Assembly (NCBI GenBank): GCA_965228425.1
Contig: OZ245815.1
Coordinates: forward strand, 1 to 64,000
Direction of reading: 5' to 3'
From: JAJFJD01 sp965228425
GTDB lineage: Bacteria; Pseudomonadota; Alphaproteobacteria; UBA8366
DNA: 64,000 bases
Shown here: piece by piece, positions 1 to 7,746 of the stretch
How the letters are laid out: every line of letters begins with the position of its first letter
Numbering within the stretch: the stretch's first letter is position 1
Translations under genes and position numbers: made by a program
The notes under the pieces: model-generated
Database searches by the model: none
Seen by the model: only the letters and a program-made list of their open reading frames with translations
What the model was told of the DNA's origin: nothing

Positions 1-74
1 GCTTCAATGTCTGGCACACGATGGAACTGGACGACCCGTTGGCGCCCTTCCCCATCGAAATGGTCGACGTATAG
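1..74 (+). CDS. 3' end of an AtuA/DUF1446-like protein (partial)
   Basis: An open frame runs in from the left edge (codons in phase with base 3) and stops with TAG at 72-74. Only about 23 residues are visible, ending FPIEMVDV. The next gene starts 10 bases later behind a strong AGGAGG and is a DUF4387 protein. DUF4387 genes commonly follow AtuA-type (acyclic terpene utilisation, DUF1446) genes, so this tail is probably the end of one. That identity is inferred from the neighbour, because the visible residues are too few to prove it. Confidence 0.5.
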   Translation, partial: FNVWHTMELDDPLAPFPIEMVDV

Positions 75-84
75 GAGGCGGGGT

Positions 85-396
85 ATGGCGAGACTGGTCG
101 ATCTGGCGCAGGTGTTGCGCTCGAAGAACGCGGGCGCGCTGCTCTGCACGCTCGACATGATGTTCGAGGACGAGGCGACCTACCGCCGCGTGCTCGACAG
201 CGGCGCGATCAACGTGCAGCGCATCGCCGAGCTGTATGGGATATCGGACAACGAGGTATCGATCATTCCCTACGACGTCGCCTATGCGATCAAGGTGACG
301 ATCCCGCGGCTGGCGCGATCGGGCGACCCAGAGGATTCCGACATCTACGGCGCGCAACAGCATGCGCCACTGCTCGACATCGAGATTCCCGACTGA
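85..396 (+). CDS. DUF4387 family protein
   Basis: A 103-residue protein starting MARLVDLAQVLRSKNAG and ending LLDIEIPD. This is the size and pattern of the DUF4387 family: an N-terminal AQVLRSKNAG segment, TLDMMFED, then a C-terminal stretch with YDVAYAIKVTIPR and a conserved GDPEDSDIYGAQQHAP. The ATG at 85 is chosen over an in-frame ATG at 7 because AGGAGG lies 6 bases upstream and the earlier frame overlaps the preceding gene. The family is found as a partner of AtuA-type proteins in carboxylate or terpenoid catabolism; no reaction is established. It is likely the last gene of an operon, since a repeat element and a gap follow. Confidence 0.8.
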   Translation: MARLVDLAQVLRSKNAGALLCTLDMMFEDEATYRRVLDSGAINVQRIAELYGISDNEVSIIPYDVAYAIKVTIPRLARSGDPEDSDIYGAQQHAPLLDIEIPD

Positions 397-408
397 CGCT
401 TCGGCCTC

Positions 409-523
409 CCCGTCATTCCCGCGAAAGCGGGAATCCAGAGGACGGTAAGTCCGGGTTGCGATCCCACCGACCCGCCATCGAGACCCAAGTCCGCCATGGA
501 CTCCCGCCTGCGCGGGAGTGACG
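409..523. repeat. Paired-palindrome intergenic repeat
   Basis: Two GC-rich hairpins in inverted orientation. The first is TTCCCGCGAAAGCGGGAA at about 415-432, the second CTCCCGCCTGCGCGGGAG at about 500-517. Their outer flanks CGTCATTCCCGC and GCGGGAGTGACG also pair, so the whole block can fold into one cruciform with two side hairpins. Sequences of this type are dispersed REP-like elements in many proteobacterial genomes and are often mistranslated as peptides such as IPAFAGMTG. Only one copy is seen here. It fills most of the gap between the DUF4387 and dehalogenase genes. Confidence 0.75.
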
Positions 524-608
524 GGTGAGGGTCGGCGTTCCAATCCCTTGACGACGACGCCGTCCCGGCCGACTGTCCCCACAACACGAACCCAACGGGA
601 GGACGACC

Positions 609-1328
609 ATGGCGGCACCGGAGATCAAGGCGCTCACCTTCGACGTATTCGGCACGGTGGTGGACTGGCGCAGCAGCATCGCGCGCGAGGCCGAGACCTT
701 CTTCGCCGAACACGGCATCAAGGGCGTCGACCCGGTGGAGTTCGCCGTGGAATGGCGCAAGCTCTACAACCCGTCGATGGAGCGGGTGCGCAGCGGCGAG
801 ATCCCGTTCACCAAGCTCGACGTGCTGCATCGGATGAACCTGGACGAATTGCTGCGCCGCTACGAAATCGGCGGCCTCGCCGAGGACGACATCGATCACC
901 TAAATCGGGCGTGGCACCGGCTGACGCCGTGGCCGGATTCGGTCGAGGGGCTGACCCGCCTCAAGCAGCGCTTCATCATCGCGACCCAGTCGAACGGCAA
1001 CATCGCGCTGATGGTCAACATGGCGAAGAACGCCGGGCTGCCGTGGGACGTGATCCTGGGATCCGAGGTGGTGCGGCACTACAAGCCTTGCCCCGACGCC
1101 TATATCAACTGCGCCGATGCGCTCGGCCTGCCGCCGCAAAGCTGCATGATGACCGCGGCCCACAACAACGACCTGGTCGCGGCCAACCAGCAGGGCTTCC
1201 GCACCGCCTTCGTCCTGCGCCCGGCCGAACACGGCCCGGACCAGGCGACCGACACCAAGGCGGAACACGACTTCGACTACGTCGCCGACAGTTTCACCGA
1301 CCTCGCCGACCAGCTGGGCTGCCCGTAG
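609..1328 (+). CDS. Haloacid dehalogenase, type II (HAD superfamily)
   Basis: A 239-residue HAD hydrolase, the usual length of L-2-haloacid dehalogenases. The nucleophile motif FDVFGT holds Asp12; ATQSNGN has Ser128 and Asn129; HYKPCPDAY carries Lys159; and the acidic motif region AAHNNDLVAA has Asn187 and Asp188. Type II dehalogenases convert 2-halo acids to 2-hydroxy acids through an aspartyl ester in the cytoplasm. These motifs fit that family, but the true substrate could be another small acid or phosphate. A GGAGGA sits just before the ATG. The gene stands alone between the repeat and a convergent peptidase gene. Confidence 0.85.
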   Translation: MAAPEIKALTFDVFGTVVDWRSSIAREAETFFAEHGIKGVDPVEFAVEWRKLYNPSMERVRSGEIPFTKLDVLHRMNLDELLRRYEIGGLAEDDIDHLNRAWHRLTPWPDSVEGLTRLKQRFIIATQSNGNIALMVNMAKNAGLPWDVILGSEVVRHYKPCPDAYINCADALGLPPQSCMMTAAHNNDLVAANQQGFRTAFVLRPAEHGPDQATDTKAEHDFDYVADSFTDLADQLGCP

Positions 1329-1340
1329 GCGCCGCTCTTT

Positions 1341-2486
1341 CTACTCCAGCGTTTCCAGAAGTCTGATCCACATCTTGGCGCGCGGTTCCAGCGACGAGAA
1401 GTAGATCTGCTCGTTCTGCGCGTGCGCACCGAGGCCGTCCGCGCCGAGCCCGTCCAGCGTGGGAATGCCGAGGGCGGCGGTGAAGCAGCCGTCGCTGCCG
1501 CCGCCGGTATGCATGTCCTCCAGCTCGAAGCCGATCTCGTCGCACAGCGCCTTGGCATGGTCGAACAGGGATTGGATGCCCTCGTCCTTCTCATAGGGCG
1601 GGCGGTTGATGCCGCCGGTGATTTCCAGCTTTACGTCCGGATTCTCCGCCGTGAGGCCGAGGATCTTGGCCTCGTATTCCGCCGCCAACTCCGGCGTCGG
1701 CACCCGCAGGTCGATCTCCGCGTAGCATTCATGCGAGATCACGTTGACGCCGGAGCCGCCGTTCACGAGACCGACATTCGTCGTCACGCCCAGGTCGTAG
1801 TCGGTCATGCCGTCGATCGCGAGGATGACGCGCGCCATTTCCTGAATCGCGCTGCGGCCGTCCTGATGGCGCGACCCGGAATGCGCGGCGACGCCATGGG
1901 TGCGCGCCTCGAAGCGGCCGACTCCCTTGCGCCCGGTGACGATCTTGCCGCCCTCGCGCGCCGGTTCGGTCACCAACACGTATTTGTTCTTCTTGGCCTC
2001 TTCCTCGATCAGCGCGCGCGACGTAGGGCTGCCGATTTCCTCTTCCGGGATATACATGAAGGTGACCGGCAGCGGCGTCTGTTTCCCCATCCGCACAAGG
2101 TGCTGATAGGCGTAATAGGCGAGATAGGCGCCCGCCTTCATATCGTAGATGCCGGGGCCGTACACCGAATCACCCTCGCGCCGCCAGGGATTGTAGTCTT
2201 CCTTGCTGCCGATCGGATGCACGGTGTCGAGATGGCTGAGCACCAGGATGCCCGGCCCGTCGCCACCCCACGGCGTCCGCGTGCGCAGGATATCGCCGAA
2301 GCCATCGCGACCGGGCGTGCGCTCGATCGTAGCGCCCAGCGCCTTCATGCTCTCCTCGACCTCATCGACGAGAATGTTGACCGCGTCGCCTTCGTATGTC
2401 GGCGTCTCGATCTCGACCCATTTCTGGATTCCGTCGAGGATTTCCTGCGGATCAACCTTCGGAATATTGGAACTGCGTTCGGGCAT
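1341..2486 (-). CDS. M20 family zinc peptidase (carboxypeptidase G2-like)
   Basis: A 381-residue M20/M28-superfamily metallopeptidase. Metal-binding motifs are visible in order: SHLDTVHP (His85, Asp87), IYDMKAG (Asp115), PEEEIGSP (Glu148/149), TEPA (Glu174) and a C-terminal GLGAHAQNEQ (His355). The lid/dimerisation domain between about 190 and 300 has AAHSGSRHQDG (His202). Overall this resembles glutamate carboxypeptidase (CPG2-like) enzymes that cut C-terminal glutamate or similar amide bonds. No signal peptide is seen. The ATG at 2486 follows GGGAGAG and is preferred to an upstream in-frame ATG without one. It lies 71 bases downstream of a lipoprotein gene on the same strand. Confidence 0.85.
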   Translation of the reverse strand: MPERSSNIPKVDPQEILDGIQKWVEIETPTYEGDAVNILVDEVEESMKALGATIERTPGRDGFGDILRTRTPWGGDGPGILVLSHLDTVHPIGSKEDYNPWRREGDSVYGPGIYDMKAGAYLAYYAYQHLVRMGKQTPLPVTFMYIPEEEIGSPTSRALIEEEAKKNKYVLVTEPAREGGKIVTGRKGVGRFEARTHGVAAHSGSRHQDGRSAIQEMARVILAIDGMTDYDLGVTTNVGLVNGGSGVNVISHECYAEIDLRVPTPELAAEYEAKILGLTAENPDVKLEITGGINRPPYEKDEGIQSLFDHAKALCDEIGFELEDMHTGGGSDGCFTAALGIPTLDGLGADGLGAHAQNEQIYFSSLEPRAKMWIRLLETLE

Positions 2487-2557
2487 CGTGCTCTCCCTTG
2501 CCGGATTCGCCGGTTGACTGATTTTCTGTGTTGGAAGCCGCAGCGGTGATGTCGGAC

Positions 2558-3613
2558 TCACCGCCGGACGGGCGCGCAGCCCGGTTGGAGGCAGGGCAAT
2601 TCTTGCGCCAGGGCCTCCAGTATGGCGTTGGCGCCGGGATATTGGGAGATGTTTTTCCAGTCCCGGCCGTAGGGGCGGCGCACCTCATGTAGCGCCTGTT
2701 CGATATGCAGAAACCGCCCGGAGGAATTCTTGGCCCCAACGCGGCAGATATCCGGACTGCCGTTCAGGTCGCGTCCCTGCACCGTCGTGGTCGCGCAAAG
2801 CCAACGGGTTCGGATGTTGCGGTCGTTCGGGTCCTGGCAGCTCACGGCGCGTTCCTGCCGGCCCAGCACGCTGTGGATACGGTCGCGTACCTTGCCGACC
2901 AGCGCCGTATCGCCCGGCCGCCTCTCCTTGCTGCCGTCCGACATGACGAACCAGACCGAACTGCCGGAATTGTTGAACCCGTGCATCTGGATCGCGATGG
3001 AGTGCTCCCAGCGCCGGGTGAGCGTGCGGTGCGCCACGTGGAACAGGGTCGCCGGGTTATGCGACGGGTCGGATGTCCGGTAGGGCGCCGGCCCGCCGCC
3101 GCAAACGCCCGTCCTGCCGCTGCAGGGCGATTCGTCCCGCGCGGCACACCGATGCGCCCCGGCCACGATCAACGCCCGCGCACCCAGCTTCAGAAACAAC
3201 ACCGCCGCCTGCTTGTCCGTATGACTATCCTTCACCGGATGCGGCGCCTGGATGATGGCGTCGCGCGCCGGGGTCTTGGCGATGGCGACGACCGGCCGGA
3301 CCGCCGCGCCGTCGCGCTCCATCAGGATGGCGTAGTCCTTCCCGTCGAACTGTTTGTCGACGATTCGGTAGCCCGCCGCCGCGGCATACCTGTCCGCCGC
3401 TGGGCGGTCGCCGTCGATCACCGCGTTCAGCGCGGCCGCGAAGGGTTTTTCGACCGGCCCGATCGGCGGCATGGTGGACAGGCTGTCCGGCGAGCGATGC
3501 GAGAGATCGAGCAGCAGGTCCGCCGCCGTCTTGTATTCCGCCGGGTCGGTGGTCTGGCATCCCGCCTGAAGAACCATGGCCAATCCGATCAGACAAACCT
3601 TCACCCATTGCAT
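2558..3613 (-). CDS. Lipoprotein with a peptidase/amidohydrolase-like His pattern
   Basis: A 351-residue protein with a lipoprotein signal: a hydrophobic stretch ending VLQAGC, so Cys19 would be lipidated. The start at 3613 has GAGGGGG upstream; an alternative start six codons earlier lacks one. The body shows IIQAPHPVKDSHTD, then GARALIVAGAHRCA, an SHNPATLFHVAHR segment and IQMHGF. Such spaced APH, AHRC and MHG motifs look like a zinc carboxypeptidase or poly-gamma-glutamate hydrolase / N-formylglutamate amidohydrolase type fold, which is an inference by eye. Eight or more cysteines in the C-terminal half may form disulfides in the periplasm. It probably shares a transcript with the M20 peptidase gene. 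Confidence 0.65.
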   Translation of the reverse strand: MQWVKVCLIGLAMVLQAGCQTTDPAEYKTAADLLLDLSHRSPDSLSTMPPIGPVEKPFAAALNAVIDGDRPAADRYAAAAGYRIVDKQFDGKDYAILMERDGAAVRPVVAIAKTPARDAIIQAPHPVKDSHTDKQAAVLFLKLGARALIVAGAHRCAARDESPCSGRTGVCGGGPAPYRTSDPSHNPATLFHVAHRTLTRRWEHSIAIQMHGFNNSGSSVWFVMSDGSKERRPGDTALVGKVRDRIHSVLGRQERAVSCQDPNDRNIRTRWLCATTTVQGRDLNGSPDICRVGAKNSSGRFLHIEQALHEVRRPYGRDWKNISQYPGANAILEALAQELPCLQPGCAPVRR

Positions 3614-3786
3614 CGCGACCCCCTCGTGCAATTTGTCAGATCACTGTTATGTTTGAATTGTCCGGCTGTGCCAAGATACGCCTACTTGAAAATCCAACAT
3701 GCAATACGCTAATCGACTGTGGGCGGACACGCCGCTGCAACCGCATTACACCGCAACGAAGACCGAAACGCACAGGGAGAAAGACC

Positions 3787-4575
3787 ATGGGGGACACGAT
3801 CAACGCCAACGGCATCGACATTGCCTATCAGTTCGACGGGCCGGCGGACGCGCCGGTGGTCATGCTGAGCAACAGCTTGGCCACCAACTACAGCATGTGG
3901 GACAAGCAGGTTCCGGCGCTGACCGAGAAATACCGGGTGTTGCGCTATGACCAGCGCGGCCACGGCGGCACGCAGGCGACCGAACCGCCCTACAGCTTCG
4001 ACATGCTGCGCCAGGACGCGGTGGCGCTGATCGGCGCGCTCGGCCTGGACAAGGTGCATTTTTGCGGCCTCTCCATGGGCGGTATGATCGGCCAGCAGCT
4101 CGGTGCGAAGAACCCCGAAGTCCTGCACAGCCTGACCCTGTGCGACACGGCGAGCCAGTTGGGCGTCCCCGGCATGTGGGAGGAACGCATCAACATGGCG
4201 CGCGAAGGCGGCATGCCGTCGCTCGTCGATCCGACCCTGCAGCGCTGGTTCACCGAAGGCTTCCGCGCACAGAATGCGGCGGAGCTGGAACCGGTCGCCG
4301 AGATGATCAAGACAACGCCGGTCGACGGTTTCGTCGGCTGCGGCATGGCGATCGACGCCATGGACCACGGCGACCTGCTGCCCAAGATCACCACCCCGAC
4401 GCTGGTATTGGTCGGCGCCGACGACCCGGCAACCACGGTCGAGCATTCCAAGATCATCCACGACGCCGTTCCCGGTTCGGAAATGGTCGTGCTGGACGAT
4501 GCGGCCCATCTATCGAATATCGAACAGCCGGACGCCTTCAACGCGGCAGTGTTGGCGCATTTCGGCAAGAACTAG
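3787..4575 (+). CDS. Alpha/beta hydrolase, 3-oxoadipate enol-lactonase-like
   Basis: A 262-residue alpha/beta hydrolase. The nucleophile elbow GLSMGG contains Ser96; the acid is in VGADDPAT (Asp212/213); the base is His241 in DDAAHLSNIEQP; and the oxyanion region is LSNSLATNYSMW. This pattern is close to PcaD, which opens 3-oxoadipate enol-lactone, but no other protocatechuate gene is visible. The ATG at 3787 follows AGGGAGA. It ends only 37 bases before the NpdG-like gene and so appears to head the F420 operon. Its role there is unknown; it may act on an ester or lactone metabolised by F420-dependent enzymes. Confidence 0.8.
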   Translation: MGDTINANGIDIAYQFDGPADAPVVMLSNSLATNYSMWDKQVPALTEKYRVLRYDQRGHGGTQATEPPYSFDMLRQDAVALIGALGLDKVHFCGLSMGGMIGQQLGAKNPEVLHSLTLCDTASQLGVPGMWEERINMAREGGMPSLVDPTLQRWFTEGFRAQNAAELEPVAEMIKTTPVDGFVGCGMAIDAMDHGDLLPKITTPTLVLVGADDPATTVEHSKIIHDAVPGSEMVVLDDAAHLSNIEQPDAFNAAVLAHFGKN

Positions 4576-4612
4576 ACCAAGCACCGCGAAACAGAAGGAA
4601 CCAGGACGCATC

Positions 4613-5269
4613 ATGGCGGAACAGAAACCAACCATCGCCGTGATCGGCGGCACCGGAGCCCTTGGCTCCGGCTTGGCGCAGCGGTGGTCCAGCGCCGGAT
4701 ACGACATCATCATCGGCTCGCGCTCGGCGGAAAATGCCGAGAAGAAAGCCGCCGAGATGTCGGGCGATTCGATCCGCGGGCTGGAGAACGGCGATGCCGC
4801 GGCGGCCGCGGATATCGTGGTCCTAACCGTCCCCTTCGGCACGCATCAGCCGATGCTGGAGGCGGTGCGCGACGGCGCACAGGGCAAAATCCTGGTCGAT
4901 GCGACGGTGCCGCTGATTCCGCCGAAGGTTGCCCGCGTGCAACTGCCGCCCGCCGGATCCGCCGCCAAGGCGGCGCAGGAATTCCTCGGCGACGGGGTCA
5001 AAGTGGTATCCGCCTTCCAGAACGTGGCCGCCGACCTGCTGCAGGATCCGGACGCCAAGATCGACTGCGACGTTCTGGTTTGCGGCAACAGCCGCGCGGC
5101 GCGGCAAAGCGTGGTCGACCTTGCGGAGGCCGCCGGGCTGACCGCCTGGCATGCGGGGTCGATCGACAATTCGGCGGCGGCGGAAGCGCTGACATCGATC
5201 CTGATTTTCATCAACCGGAACGATCTGGACCACGCGGGCATCCGCATCACGGGTGAGCCGAAGGCGTGA
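4613..5269 (+). CDS. npdG: NADPH-dependent F420 reductase (NpdG/Fno-like)
   Basis: A 218-residue single-domain Rossmann protein. The N-terminal dinucleotide motif IAVIGGTGALGSGLA lies at about residues 8-22, followed by GSRSAENAEKKA, which suits an NADP phosphate. The segments VVLTVPFGTH, LVDATVPL and VSAFQNVAADLL match F420:NADP oxidoreductases, which move hydride between NADPH and F420. The identity is strengthened by its place directly before cofE: the stop TGA overlaps the GTG start of cofE. The start at 4613 is the first ATG after the hydrolase stop. Confidence 0.85.
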   Translation: MAEQKPTIAVIGGTGALGSGLAQRWSSAGYDIIIGSRSAENAEKKAAEMSGDSIRGLENGDAAAAADIVVLTVPFGTHQPMLEAVRDGAQGKILVDATVPLIPPKVARVQLPPAGSAAKAAQEFLGDGVKVVSAFQNVAADLLQDPDAKIDCDVLVCGNSRAARQSVVDLAEAAGLTAWHAGSIDNSAAAEALTSILIFINRNDLDHAGIRITGEPKA

Positions 5270-6036
5270 CACCGCGGCGGATCGAATCCCTCGCCCTTCC
5301 CGGTATTCCGCTGGTCCAACCCGGTGACGATCTCGGCGCCCTGGTCCTCGCGGCGCTGGACCGGGCGGAGGTCACGCTTCGCCGGGACGATGTCATCGTC
5401 GTGGCGCAAAAGGTCGTCTCGAAGGCGGAAGGCCGCTATGCGACGCTCGACGACATCACGCCGTCCGCCGATGCGGTCGAATTGGGGGCGAAGGTCGACA
5501 AGGACCCGCGGCTGGTCGAGCTGATCCTCGGCGAGTCGACGCGGGTCGTACGGCAACGGCCCGGCCTGTTGATCGTCGAGCATCGCCTCGGTTTCGTGTT
5601 GGCCAATGCGGGAATCGACGCCTCGAACGTGGAGCCGACGGACGGCGACGAGCGCGTCCTGCTGCTGCCGCAAGATCCGGACGGCACCTGCAAACAACTG
5701 CGCCGCGCCATCGCATCGGCGACCGGCACCGCGCCGGCGGTGATCATCAACGACAGCATCGGCCGGGCATGGCGGCACGGCACCGTCGGTACGGCCATCG
5801 GCGTGTCGGGCTTGCGGTCGCTGCTCGACCTGCGCGGCGAGAAAGACCTGTTCGGCCGCGAATTACGCGTCTCCACCGTCGGGCTTGCCGACGAACTGGC
5901 GGCAACCGCGTCGGTGGTGCAAGGGGAAGGGGCGGAGGGAACGCCGGTCGCACTGATCCGCGGCTTCGCCCCGGAAGCCGAAGACGGGTCGGTCGGCGAG
6001 CTGCTGCGCGGCGAGAACGAGGACCTGTTCCGGTGA
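5266..6036 (+). CDS. cofE: Coenzyme F420-0:L-glutamate ligase CofE
   Basis: A 256-residue CofE protein, which adds glutamate residues to F420-0 using GTP. Diagnostic segments are PGIPLVQPGDDL at the N-terminus, VVAQKVVSKAEGR, VEHRLGFVLANAGIDASNV and INDSIGRAWRHGTVGTAIG. It is the single-domain form: the C-terminal nitroreductase-like domain of actinobacterial FbiB is absent. The GTG start at 5266 overlaps the npdG stop (GTGA), and its own stop overlaps the GTG of cofD the same way, so translation is coupled along the operon. Confidence 0.93.
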   Translation: MTPRRIESLALPGIPLVQPGDDLGALVLAALDRAEVTLRRDDVIVVAQKVVSKAEGRYATLDDITPSADAVELGAKVDKDPRLVELILGESTRVVRQRPGLLIVEHRLGFVLANAGIDASNVEPTDGDERVLLLPQDPDGTCKQLRRAIASATGTAPAVIINDSIGRAWRHGTVGTAIGVSGLRSLLDLRGEKDLFGRELRVSTVGLADELAATASVVQGEGAEGTPVALIRGFAPEAEDGSVGELLRGENEDLFR

Positions 6037-6992
6037 GCGACCCGGCACGTCGTTGCGTCGCGCTGTCCGGCGGCGTCGGCGGCGCCAAATTGGCTTTGGG
6101 CCTGGCTCACACGCTTGCCCCCGAGAACCTGACGATCATCGCCAACACCGGCGACGATTTCGAACATCTCGGCCTGACGGTCTGTCCGGATATCGACACG
6201 CTGACCTATACCCTGGCGGGCATCAGCAACCCGGAGACCGGCTGGGGCCGCGACGGCGAGACCTGGCAGTTCATGGACTCGCTCGAGGCACTAGGCGGCG
6301 AGACCTGGTTCCGGCTCGGAGATCGCGATCTGGCCACCCATGTCGAGCGCAGCCGCCGCCTCGCCGCCGGTGAGACCCTGACCGCAATCACCGAGGATTT
6401 CCGGCAAAGGCTGGGCATCGGTCCCCGTATCCTGCCGATGAGCGACACACCCGTCCGCACCATCGTCGAAACCCCGGACGGCCCGCTGCCGTTCCAGCAT
6501 TACTTCGTGCGCGAACAATGCGCGCCCGTGGTCACCGGCTTCCGATTCGCCGGCGCGGCGGACGCCAGCCCCGCACCGGGCATCGCTGAAGCACTGGCCG
6601 ACGACCGCCTAAGCGCGACCGTGGTCTGTCCCTCCAACCCCTTCATCAGCATCGATCCGATTTTCGCGGTGCCGGGCTTGCGTGACATGGTCGCGGCGGC
6701 CGATGCCCCCGTCGTCGCGGTCTCGCCCATCGTCGGCGGCAAGGCGCTGAAAGGCCCGACCGCGAAGATGATGACCGAGTTGGGATTGGACAGCGACGCC
6801 GTCGCGGTCGTCCGTCATTACGGCGACCTTCTCGACGGTTTCGTGTTGGATACCAGCGACGCCGAAAGCGAAGACGCGGTCCGCGACCTGAACGTCGACG
6901 TCTTGGTGACCGACACGGTGATGCGGACGACCGCCGACAAGGACCGGCTGGCCCGCGAAGTTCTTGCATTTGCCGCGACCCTGCCGGGCTAG
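6033..6992 (+). CDS. cofD: 2-phospho-L-lactate transferase CofD
   Basis: A 319-residue CofD protein, which joins the deazaflavin Fo to the activated lactyl or phosphoglycerate-type side chain to make (dehydro)F420-0. Visible family motifs are ALSGGVGGAKLALGLA at the N-terminus, IIANTGDDFEHLGL, CPDIDTLTYTLAG, TAITEDFRQRLG and VVCPSNPFISIDPI. The GTG start at 6033 overlaps the cofE stop by four bases; reading begins MSDPARRC. It is the usual family length and has no missing block. Confidence 0.94.
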   Translation: MSDPARRCVALSGGVGGAKLALGLAHTLAPENLTIIANTGDDFEHLGLTVCPDIDTLTYTLAGISNPETGWGRDGETWQFMDSLEALGGETWFRLGDRDLATHVERSRRLAAGETLTAITEDFRQRLGIGPRILPMSDTPVRTIVETPDGPLPFQHYFVREQCAPVVTGFRFAGAADASPAPGIAEALADDRLSATVVCPSNPFISIDPIFAVPGLRDMVAAADAPVVAVSPIVGGKALKGPTAKMMTELGLDSDAVAVVRHYGDLLDGFVLDTSDAESEDAVRDLNVDVLVTDTVMRTTADKDRLAREVLAFAATLPG

Positions 6993-7071
6993 GCGGACTG
7001 GCGCGCAAACTCGCCCCTTTGCTATAGTCCGAGCCTCATCAACTCGCTGCACCGAAATAAGGAAAACCAGT

Positions 7072-7746
7072 ATGTGGGCGGTGCTGCCGGCCAAGGACCT
7101 TGTCGACGCCAAACAGCGGCTGGCCGACGCGCTCAGCCCGCCGGAGCGACGGCTGCTGTTCCGCACGATGTATGAAGACGTGCTGTCGGTGCTGGCCGGT
7201 GTGCCGGGGATGGACGGCATCGCGGTGATCACCCGAGACGAGGAAGCAGCCGCGGTCGCCAATGGCTACGGTGCCCGCATCATCACCGAAGCGGAAAACC
7301 AGGGTCAGACCGCCGCGGTCGAGGCAGCGGTCAAAACGCTGATCGGTGACGGTATTGCAAGCATCATGACCTTTCCGGGCGACGCGCCCCTGATCACGCG
7401 CGACGAGATCGAGAGCGTCCTGACGGCACATGGCGACGCCCCGGCGATGACGATCGTGCCGGCGCATGACCGGCGCGGCTCCAACTGCATCGCCCTATCG
7501 CCGCCGGACCTGATCCCCTTCAGCTTCGGCAATGACAGTTTCCAGCCGCATCTGGCGTCGGCGCGCGCATGCGGCGTGGACCCGGTCATTCTCGACCTGC
7601 CGGGGATCGCCCTCGACATCGACACGCCGGACGACCTGCGCCAGTTGATTCACCGCCCGGCCGACACCCGGACGCATGCCTTTCTCGATGCCAGCGGAAT
7701 CGCCGCGCGCTTGCGCGCCGCAACGGAATCGGCGAAGGGCGCATGA
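7072..7746 (+). CDS. cofC: 2-phospho-L-lactate (or 3PG) guanylyltransferase CofC
   Basis: A 224-residue nucleotidyltransferase. It starts MWAVLPAKDLVDAKQRLA, the usual CofC N-terminus, followed by GVPGMDGIAVITRDEEA, TFPGDAPLITRDEIE (the metal-binding GDAPL loop) and the C-terminal LDIDTPDDL. CofC activates the side-chain precursor with GTP for CofD. Known relatives differ in using 2-phospholactate, phosphoenolpyruvate or 3-phosphoglycerate; the sequence alone does not decide which here. AAGGAAA precedes the ATG at 7072, 79 bases after cofD. Its stop overlaps the start of the fused cofGH gene. Confidence 0.9.
   Translation: MWAVLPAKDLVDAKQRLADALSPPERRLLFRTMYEDVLSVLAGVPGMDGIAVITRDEEAAAVANGYGARIITEAENQGQTAAVEAAVKTLIGDGIASIMTFPGDAPLITRDEIESVLTAHGDAPAMTIVPAHDRRGSNCIALSPPDLIPFSFGNDSFQPHLASARACGVDPVILDLPGIALDIDTPDDLRQLIHRPADTRTHAFLDASGIAARLRAATESAKGA

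Noticed and set aside
345..899. A minus-strand open frame of 184 codons across the repeat and the dehalogenase start
   Set aside because: The peptide is made of translated repeat (IPAFAGMTG-type) and antisense of the dehalogenase gene; it has no ribosome-binding site or family pattern.
1422..2549. Long plus-strand open frame antisense to the M20 peptidase gene
   Set aside because: The minus strand shows the full set of M20 metal ligands; the plus frame is a by-product of high GC and codon bias.
3787..4575. A protocatechuate (pca) catabolic gene
   Set aside because: The enzyme is PcaD-like, but no other pca gene is present and it is tied to the F420 operon; so no gene symbol was given.
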